A stretch of DNA of 16,617 nucleotides. Origin: Caldilineae bacterium. Lineage in GTDB: Bacteria > Chloroflexota > Anaerolineae > J102. The stretch's first letter is position 1, and the number at the start of each line of letters is the position of its first letter. Where the stretch lies: the NCBI GenBank assembly GCA_011176555.1, contig DUEF01000015.1, positions 1-16,617 of the forward strand. The letters are read 5' to 3'. This document shows, piece after piece, positions 7,770 to 12,908 of the stretch. Under the pieces are notes generated by a model. The model did not search any database, was not told the DNA's origin, and worked only from the letters and a program-made list of their open reading frames with translations. Both the position numbers and the translations under genes were made by a program.

Positions 7770-8618
7770 TCACGCCGCAATCAACACCAAGGCCACCAAC
7801 GTCGCCACGATCCCCACCTTTTGCGGGCGCCCCACCTTTTCTTTGAGCACCACCGCCGCCAGGAGCACGGTCGTGGCGGGATATAGCGAAGCTAACACAG
7901 CGGAAATGTCCAGGCGTCCGATCTGCGTGGCCAGGGCGAAAAAGGCGTTGCCGCCGGTTTCGAAAATGCCGACCAGGATAAGCAGCGGGAATTGCGAGCG
8001 GGGCGGGATCCGCCATTCTCGCCGCACCAACACGAGCAGGGTGAGCAAGCCCACCGAGGATAACCGCGCCATCAGTAGCGGCCAATAAACGGCGTCCCGG
8101 CTGGCTTGGTCGATAAGAATGAAAAAAAGCCCGAAGCCGAGGCCGGCGATCAGGGGGAGATACAACTCCTTGATATCGATTTGGGCTCGCAGGTCATCGC
8201 CATCCTGCGCCAAGAGCCACACAGCCGCCAGCGCCGCGACGAACCCCGCCATTTGCCAGGGCGAGGGCCAACCTTCGAGCAGAAGGCCCACGAACACCGG
8301 CAGGGCCGCGGCCACAGCCGCCGTCACCGGGGCCACGGCCGACATTCTGCCCCGGGCCAACCCCAGATACAGCGCTGCCAACCCAGTCATGCCAAAAACG
8401 CCAGCCACGCCGCCCCACAGCAGGCTTGTGGATGTGGGCGCGGGTTCACCAAAACCCAAGGCCAGCGTCAACAGTAGACCGACGCCCACCATCTGAGAGA
8501 GAATGATGACCATGAACACGTTCGTGCGCTTGCTGGCCAAGCCGCCGCCGAAATCGCCCGCCCCCCAACTGATGCCCGCCGCCAGTCCGCAGAGGACAGC
8601 CAACAATTCCGTTCCCAT
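7770..8618 (-). CDS. EamA/DMT-family membrane transporter
   Basis: The 282-residue protein has about ten hydrophobic segments arranged as two EamA repeats (roughly 1-138 and 150-282), separated by a charged loop near 138-150 (QDGDDLRAQIDIKE). Typical signatures are the start SWGAGDFGGGLASKR, YLGLARGRMSAVAPV in the first repeat, and ASLYPATTVLLAAVVLKEKVGRPQ in the second. The family exports or imports small metabolites across the cytoplasmic membrane; substrates cannot be predicted from sequence. The ATG at 8618 is preceded by GGGAG with an 8-nt spacer. The gene starts 27 bp after the stop of the chelatase VWA frame on the same strand, so it is probably the last gene of that operon. A role in cobalamin or metal metabolism is possible from position only. 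Confidence 0.87.
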   Translation of the reverse strand: MGTELLAVLCGLAAGISWGAGDFGGGLASKRTNVFMVIILSQMVGVGLLLTLALGFGEPAPTSTSLLWGGVAGVFGMTGLAALYLGLARGRMSAVAPVTAAVAAALPVFVGLLLEGWPSPWQMAGFVAALAAVWLLAQDGDDLRAQIDIKELYLPLIAGLGFGLFFILIDQASRDAVYWPLLMARLSSVGLLTLLVLVRREWRIPPRSQFPLLILVGIFETGGNAFFALATQIGRLDISAVLASLYPATTVLLAAVVLKEKVGRPQKVGIVATLVALVLIAA

Positions 8619-8645
8619 AACGCTAACTCCCGATGATGGGCCGAA

Positions 8646-9563
8646 TCAATGCTCCAGCGCTTGCTTGACGGTCTTCAACAACGACTCGGCGCGCAATTCT
8701 GGGAGATTGTAGCAGATGCCGCCCAGGGCGTCGGCCAGCGATTGGGCCAGGCCGCGGTCGAAGGCCTGATGCTCCATGTTGATGGTGACGGTGCGGATGT
8801 GGTTGAGTTTGAAGAGATCGGCCATGCGCAGGGCCTCTTCCTGGGCGGGCATACCGGTCATGCTCACGTTGCCAGCGCCATCGGTGAGGAGGATCATCAG
8901 GGGTCGGATTTCGACGTCGCGGCGACGGGCGGCCATGATCACGTTGTACGAGGTCAGCAGGCCTGACGAGAGCGGCGTCTTGCCCCCCACCGGCACGTCT
9001 CGCAAGGCCTTCTGCGCGAGTTCCACACTACTGGTCGGGGGCAGAACGACCCGCGCCCGGTCTTTCTGGAACACCACCATGCCCACTTGATCCCGCCGCT
9101 GGTAAGCATCGACCAACAGCGACATCACCGCGCCTTTGGTGGCTTCCATGCGTTCGGCAGCGGCCATCGACCAACTGGCATCGACCACGAACAAAATCAG
9201 ATTGGAAGCGCGGCGCACCCGCACTTTGCGCTGCAAGTCCTGTCGTTCCACGGCAAAAGCCACATCGTCCCGTTGGCGGTGCACCTGCTGCATGGCCGCC
9301 TGGCGGAAAGTGGCGTCGAAAGCGATGTCATCGGGGCGGTCGTTGGCAGGACGAGCCTTGATGTAGCGTCCACGCTTGCGCTCGGTGCGGGTGGTGGAGC
9401 GTTTGCCGCCCTTGGCCCGCGTGAGCTTGTCCAGCGGCGTATCCAGACGCTTGGTCTTGAACACATCCCCCACCTGTGCCATACGATGGGGCGCTTTCTG
9501 GTCACCGGAGCCGGTGGCGTCGTCCTGGCGCTGGGGTGCAGCTTCGGCCGGCGCACCCGCCAT
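8646..9563 (-). CDS. VWA-domain reading frame, C-terminal half of the ChlD-like subunit
   Basis: From its first ATG this frame gives 305 residues. A basic, disordered-looking N-terminal third (1-75) leads into a von Willebrand factor A domain with a complete MIDAS metal site: DASWS (128-132), Thr196 in GGKTPLSSG and Asp228 in LLTDGAG. The domain matches the C-terminal half of BchD/ChlD, which contacts the large chelatase subunit. The frame lies in the -1 register relative to the AAA+ frame upstream and stays open back to the slippery A run, so it is best read as its continuation. A separate start at 9563 is possible: GGGGAGGAG lies 12 nt upstream, between the TAG of the small subunit and this ATG. 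That would give a free VWA protein with no AAA+ domain, which would be unusual for the family. EamA follows 27 bp downstream. Confidence 0.85.
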   Translation of the reverse strand: MAGAPAEAAPQRQDDATGSGDQKAPHRMAQVGDVFKTKRLDTPLDKLTRAKGGKRSTTRTERKRGRYIKARPANDRPDDIAFDATFRQAAMQQVHRQRDDVAFAVERQDLQRKVRVRRASNLILFVVDASWSMAAAERMEATKGAVMSLLVDAYQRRDQVGMVVFQKDRARVVLPPTSSVELAQKALRDVPVGGKTPLSSGLLTSYNVIMAARRRDVEIRPLMILLTDGAGNVSMTGMPAQEEALRMADLFKLNHIRTVTINMEHQAFDRGLAQSLADALGGICYNLPELRAESLLKTVKQALEH

Positions 9564-10690
9564 TTCCGGCGACTGCTCCTCCCCGTCTAGGTCATCAGCG
9601 TTTTTTTTTCCATGTCGCCAGGCGCGGCCGCGCCATCCATCGCCATTTGCTCGGCGTCCACCTGCTGCTGCACCTGCTCCAAACGTTCCTGCAACTGCTG
9701 CGGTTGCAAACTGGCGTCCTGGAAGGGTTGGCGCTTGAGCCGGTGCGGCAACGCCAACTCGGCCCCCACCTGGATGTCATGTTCGTTGATCTTCAACCTG
9801 CCCTCGAAAGCGGCATTTGCCTGCGCCGTCTTCAAGATCACGATGTCGGCGCGATGACCATCCACATTGTAGGACGCCGTGAGATAGGCGATGAGATAAA
9901 CGTCCCGATCACTGTACGTGACCAGGGCCAGGCGGTTGCGTGCCCGCTCGATCTCTTCCGACAAACGCCGTTCATCCTCCGCCCAGGCCTCGTAGAATCC
10001 TTCCGGATCTTGATCGTAATCCAAGCGACGGCGCACGATCTGCACCCGAGCGCGGGCGTCCTGGATGCCCTCGATGTCCACGGCATGGGCGAATCGATCT
10101 AACAACTGCGGTCGTAAGTCGCCCTCTTCCGGGTTCATGGTTCCCACCAGGATGAAATTGGCCGGATGCTGGAAGCTGATGCCCTCGCGTTCGACCACAT
10201 TCACGCCCATCGCCGCCGAGTCCAGGAGCAGGTCAACCACATGGTCATCTAGCAAATTGACTTCGTCAACATAGAGCAAGCCGCGGTTGGCCGCGGCCAG
10301 CACGCCCGGCTCGAAATGGCGCTCGCCTTTCTTGATCGCCTTCTCGATATCGAGCGTGCCCACGACCCGATCCTCGGTGGCGCTAACGGGCAGATCGACG
10401 AAGCGGATGCGACGGGTGCAGGTGGGCAGCGTCCCTTCGCTGGCGAGGCGTTCCCGGCAGTTGGTGCAATAGAAAGCAGGCTGGTTGGGATCACAACCGA
10501 ATTCGCAGCCTTCCACGACTTCGATTTCCGGCAAAAGCGCGGCCAGGCCGCGGGCGGTGGTCGATTTAGCGGTTCCCCGCTCGCCGCGGATGAGCACGCC
10601 TCCGATTTGGGGGTTGATGGCGTTGAGAATCAGCGCCCGCTTCATGCGATTTTGAGCGACGATGGCGGTGAAAGGATAGACTGAGGGCAT
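8646..10690 (-). CDS. chlD: ChlD-like chelatase medium subunit, predicted product of -1 frameshifting
   Basis: Reading from ATG 10690, a -1 slip on the nine-A run (9609-9601) replaces the last four residues of the small subunit (TLMT, then TAG) with NADDLDGEEQSPEM and continues without a stop to the TGA at 8646. The predicted product is 681 residues: AAA+ domain 1-320, a Gln-rich then acidic linker (about 325-385), and a C-terminal VWA domain. This is the classical layout of ChlD/BchD and of single-gene ChlD proteins used with CobN cobaltochelatase. The acidic, Pro-containing linker created by the shift resembles the linker found in intact ChlD proteins. Programmed frameshifting that yields both subunits from one chlD gene has been reported for many cobalamin producers. 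Not demonstrated here: transcriptional slippage on the A run, a true split into two genes, or a miscounted homopolymer would look alike. Confidence 0.7.
9576..9584 (-). promoter_or_regulatory. Strong Shine-Dalgarno-like GGGGAGGAG between the chelatase frames
   Basis: On the minus strand GGGGAGGAG starts 2 nt after the zero-frame TAG (9589-9587, followed by AC) and lies 12 nt before the ATG at 9563. It could support reinitiation giving a free VWA protein, though the spacing is longer than optimal. It also encodes part of the acidic linker (Gly-Glu-Glu) in the shifted frame, so it may be incidental. Confidence 0.4.
9587..10690 (-). CDS. chlI: ChlI-like AAA+ chelatase small subunit (zero-frame product)
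   Basis: This 367-residue AAA+ ATPase is related to the I subunit of magnesium chelatase and of CobN-type cobaltochelatase; ATP hydrolysis by the I/D complex drives metal insertion by the large subunit. Visible motifs, counted from the ATG, are Walker A GERGTAKS (36-43), Walker B LLYVDE (138-143), sensor-1 region GTMNPEEG (183-190), arginine finger RPQLLDRF (193-200) and sensor-2 GHRAD (278-282). Cysteines 62, 66, 75, 78 and 91 form a possible metal-binding insert, which I associate with the cobaltochelatase-linked type rather than photosynthetic ChlI. The Gln-rich tail (325-345) ends at TAG just after the A run. A TTG at 10699 would add three residues; I prefer the ATG because related proteins begin just before YPFTAIV. 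Neither has a clear Shine-Dalgarno. No large subunit (CobN/ChlH) is in the window. Confidence 0.9.
   Translation of the reverse strand: MPSVYPFTAIVAQNRMKRALILNAINPQIGGVLIRGERGTAKSTTARGLAALLPEIEVVEGCEFGCDPNQPAFYCTNCRERLASEGTLPTCTRRIRFVDLPVSATEDRVVGTLDIEKAIKKGERHFEPGVLAAANRGLLYVDEVNLLDDHVVDLLLDSAAMGVNVVEREGISFQHPANFILVGTMNPEEGDLRPQLLDRFAHAVDIEGIQDARARVQIVRRRLDYDQDPEGFYEAWAEDERRLSEEIERARNRLALVTYSDRDVYLIAYLTASYNVDGHRADIVILKTAQANAAFEGRLKINEHDIQVGAELALPHRLKRQPFQDASLQPQQLQERLEQVQQQVDAEQMAMDGAAAPGDMEKKTLMT
9601..9609 (-). other. Candidate -1 slippery site (nine-A run) in the chelatase gene
   Basis: In the coding strand the zero frame reads GAA AAA AAA ACG CTG ATG ACC TAG. It therefore contains the heptamer A-AAA-AAA in the register needed for tandem -1 slippage of two Lys tRNAs. 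The zero-frame stop is four codons after the site. After a -1 slip the next codon is AAC, and the downstream VWA frame is entered without a stop. No strong stem-loop is visible at the usual 5-9 nt downstream. Position, register and a fold-consistent fusion all agree, but slippage itself is inferred. Confidence 0.65.
9621..9634. repeat. Perfect 14-bp palindrome upstream of the slippery site
   Basis: GGCGCGGCCGCGCC equals its own reverse complement. In the mRNA it could form a five-base-pair hairpin with a GGCC loop, 11 nt before the A run. It encodes part of the Ala-rich stretch Gly-Ala-Ala-Ala-Pro. A role in frameshifting is speculative. Confidence 0.6.
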
Positions 10691-10731
10691 AGTGGTCAAA
10701 CGGTCAGGTGATGCGTCGTATGTTTGGATCG

Positions 10732-10758
10732 GTTGCGTGGCGTATCGCCTTACGCAAC
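10732..10758. repeat. Leader hairpin of the chelatase operon
   Basis: GTTGCGT (10732-10738) pairs with ACGCAAC (10752-10758). An inner stem, GGCG (10739-10742) with CGCC (10746-10749), closes a TAT loop, leaving a two-base TT bulge. It lies between the predicted transcription start (near 10767 on the minus strand) and the ATG at 10690, so it would be in the 5' leader. The ACGCAAC word recurs in the rodA-glnS repeat arrays. There is no T run after it, so it is not a classical terminator, and I see no cobalamin riboswitch B12 box. Confidence 0.6.
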
Positions 10759-10773
10759 ACGTAAAGTAGCGCC

Positions 10774-10803
10774 ATTATAGCAGTGGTGACAGATAGGAGC
10801 CAA
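10774..10803 (-). promoter_or_regulatory. Promoter of the chelatase-EamA operon
   Basis: On the minus strand a perfect TATAAT -10 box (10779-10774) lies 18 nt downstream of TTGGCT (10803-10798), which matches the -35 consensus at three of six bases. It would give a leader of roughly 75-80 nt before the ATG at 10690. It is the best sigma-70-type promoter in this 257-bp divergent spacer. Confidence 0.6.
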
Positions 10804-10853
10804 TCGCTGGTTTCCTCGTCACGCTTCAACAAAACCATCAGCGAATAGAAGCA

Positions 10854-10901
10854 ATTCTAACGTGCGCCAACTACCCTATCGGTGTTGCGTGATGTTAGAA
10901 T
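10854..10901. repeat. Inverted repeat ATTCTAAC / GTTAGAAT in the divergent spacer
   Basis: ATTCTAAC (10854-10861) and GTTAGAAT (10894-10901) are perfect complements separated by 32 nt, with partial further pairing inside. A direct repeat CGAATAG brackets them at 10842-10848 and 10907-10913. The right side includes another GTGTTGCGT, the complement of the ACGCAACAC word seen in other spacers. A run of six T (10917-10922) begins 15 nt after the right arm, too far for a standard terminator. It lies upstream of the antiporter gene and might be an operator or a degenerate repeat element. The plus-strand words TAGAAT and TAATAT here have no convincing -35 partner. Confidence 0.5.
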
Positions 10902-10945
10902 AATATCGAATAGCGCTTTTTTCCCATCACGATCATACCCTTAAC

Positions 10946-10950
10946 AGAGG
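10946..10950 (+). promoter_or_regulatory. Shine-Dalgarno AGAGG that fixes the TTG start of the CPA1 antiporter
   Basis: AGAGG lies 6 nt before TTG 10957. No ATG or GTG in the same frame has a comparable site, and a start at the TTG gives a complete first membrane segment. Confidence 0.65.
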
Positions 10951-10956
10951 CTTATC

Positions 10957-12840
10957 TTGACCGACAATCTTGTTATCGGGCTCGCCACCATTATTTTTGC
11001 CGGTATTTTCGCCCAGTGGCTGGCGTGGCGCATTCGCATCCCCTCCATTCTCCTGCTCCTGGTTTTCGGATTACTCATTGGTCCGATCCTGGGTTTCATC
11101 AATCCAGACGAACTATTTGGGGACTTGTTATTTCCCCTTGTCTCCCTGGCGGTTGGCATCATCCTCTTCGAAGGAGGCCTGGGGCTCCGACTCAGAGATC
11201 TGCCCGGGATCAAGCATGTCGTGCGCAATCTGATTTCGATTGGAGCCCTGGTCACGTGGGCGGTTGGCGCTGCAGCAGCTTATTTCATCATCGGATTGGA
11301 TCTCTCCCTCTCCCTCATTCTCGGAGCCATTTTGATCGTCAGTGGCCCCACCGTTATCTTGCCCCTGTTGCGCGATGTGAGGCCAGAAGGACAGGTGGGG
11401 TCCATCCTGCGATGGGAGGGCATTCTCATCGATCCGGTCGGGGCCACCCTGGCCCTATTGGTTTTCGAGACGGTGTTGCAAACCAACCTACGCTCGGCCA
11501 CGGGCGAGGCGCTAATCAACCTACTCCAGATCGTTATCATCGGCGCTGCTTTGGGCTGGGCGGGGGCCCGGATTTTATCACTCTTACTCAAACGCTATTT
11601 GATTCCCGACCATCTCCAAAACACATTCACCTTGATGGCAGTCATTGGCATCTTTGGCTTGTCCAATGTCCTGGCCTCGGAATCAGGACTATTGGCAACG
11701 ACGATCATGGGCATGGTTTTGGCCAATCAGAACGCTGTATCCATCAAACGCATCATCGAATTCAAGGAAGATCTGGGCGTCCTGCTTACATCGAGCATCT
11801 TCGTATTGCTTGCCGCCCGCCTACAAATCGGGGACATCCTGAGTCTTGGCTGGCCCGCCCTCGTCTTTCTGGCTGCCATCATCCTTCTCGCTCGACCACT
11901 CAACGTCCTCATCTCCACGTTGGGAGCTCCGCTCCAGGGCAAAGAGAAAGCATTCCTGGCATGGATGGCTCCACGCGGCATCGTCGCCGCCGCAGTAGCC
12001 TCGATCTTCGCCATAGAACTGGCGCATCTCGGCTATCCGAATGCCGATAAACTGGTTTCTCTCACCTTCTTGGTTATTATCGGTACGGTTGTCGTATACG
12101 GCCTGACTGCCGGCCCTCTGGCGCGGCGCTTGGGCCTTGCGGAGGCGAATCCTCAGGGATTGCTGTTCGTTGGCGCTCACAAAGAGTCTCGCAATCTGGC
12201 GAAAGCCCTGAAGGACGCCGGTATCAAGATCGTTTTGGTGGATACTAACGCCCGCAATGTCAGTCTGGCGGAGGATGAAGGGTTGCGGGCCTATTGCGGC
12301 AACGTCCTCTACGAAGATTTCATCGAGGAAATCAACCTGGGCGGCGTCGGTAGGATGTTGGCCCTCACCTCAAATGATGAGATCAACACACTGGCATCTC
12401 TGCACATGGCGGAAATTTTTGGTCGCTCCAACGTATATCAATTGCCACTGCGATCAAACAGCGCGTCGTCGCATGAATCAGTGCCAGATTATCTGGTGGG
12501 CAGATTACTGTTTGGGCCAGACATAACCTACCGCGTACTGAGTGATCGCTTCGATGCAGGTTGGACGCTACACATCATCGAGTTGACCAACGAGTTCGAT
12601 TATGCTGCTTTTAGTGAAGCCTGCGCGGATTACGCTACACCGATGTTCGCCATAAGAAGCGACGGTACGCTCGTTGTGCTGGCGGCGACAGCGGCTTACG
12701 CACCTCATACGGGTGACAAACTGATCGCGTTGGTGGCTCCGAGCCACACTGTGGAGGCGCCCCCACCCGATACGGAAGAAGAAGCGCTGATGGAAGAACC
12801 AGCATCTGAATCGATGACAACTCATTTCGAGGAAACATGA
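10957..12840 (+). CDS. CPA1-type (NhaP-like) cation/proton antiporter with C-terminal RCK-N domain
   Basis: The 627-residue membrane protein exchanges Na+ or K+ for protons. About 12-13 hydrophobic segments fill residues 1-390. Family signatures are SGPTVILPLLRDVRP (129-143), RWEGILIDP (152-160, with the likely ion-binding Asp159) and MAPRGIVAAA (337-346). Residues 400-500 form a TrkA-N/RCK-like Rossmann domain, but its glycine motif is eroded (GAHKESRNLAKAL, 406-418) while the Asp after strand 2 is kept (LVDTN, 427-431). Residues 510-595 form a second small cytoplasmic domain, and the tail is acidic (from about 600). RCK domains gate such transporters through nucleotides or ions. TTG is the likely start, with AGAGG 6 nt upstream. 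An unrelated CPA2 antiporter follows 68 bp later. Ion specificity cannot be read from the sequence. Confidence 0.9.
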   Translation: MTDNLVIGLATIIFAGIFAQWLAWRIRIPSILLLLVFGLLIGPILGFINPDELFGDLLFPLVSLAVGIILFEGGLGLRLRDLPGIKHVVRNLISIGALVTWAVGAAAAYFIIGLDLSLSLILGAILIVSGPTVILPLLRDVRPEGQVGSILRWEGILIDPVGATLALLVFETVLQTNLRSATGEALINLLQIVIIGAALGWAGARILSLLLKRYLIPDHLQNTFTLMAVIGIFGLSNVLASESGLLATTIMGMVLANQNAVSIKRIIEFKEDLGVLLTSSIFVLLAARLQIGDILSLGWPALVFLAAIILLARPLNVLISTLGAPLQGKEKAFLAWMAPRGIVAAAVASIFAIELAHLGYPNADKLVSLTFLVIIGTVVVYGLTAGPLARRLGLAEANPQGLLFVGAHKESRNLAKALKDAGIKIVLVDTNARNVSLAEDEGLRAYCGNVLYEDFIEEINLGGVGRMLALTSNDEINTLASLHMAEIFGRSNVYQLPLRSNSASSHESVPDYLVGRLLFGPDITYRVLSDRFDAGWTLHIIELTNEFDYAAFSEACADYATPMFAIRSDGTLVVLAATAAYAPHTGDKLIALVAPSHTVEAPPPDTEEEALMEEPASESMTTHFEET

Positions 12841-12908
12841 AATCGGCGGCGTGAAACGGCTCATCATCGGCTTTTCCACATCTGCCCAAAGTAGCATAAA
12901 CTAAGCCA

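Noticed and set aside
8119..8127. Run of A within the EamA gene as a second slippery site
   Set aside because: On the coding strand it reads as a T run through normal hydrophobic codons, and the frame continues intact on both sides; nothing suggests a shift.
10691..10810. Cobalamin riboswitch in the chelatase leader
   Set aside because: The predicted leader is under 80 nt and shows no B12-box-like sequence, so it is too short for a cobalamin riboswitch.
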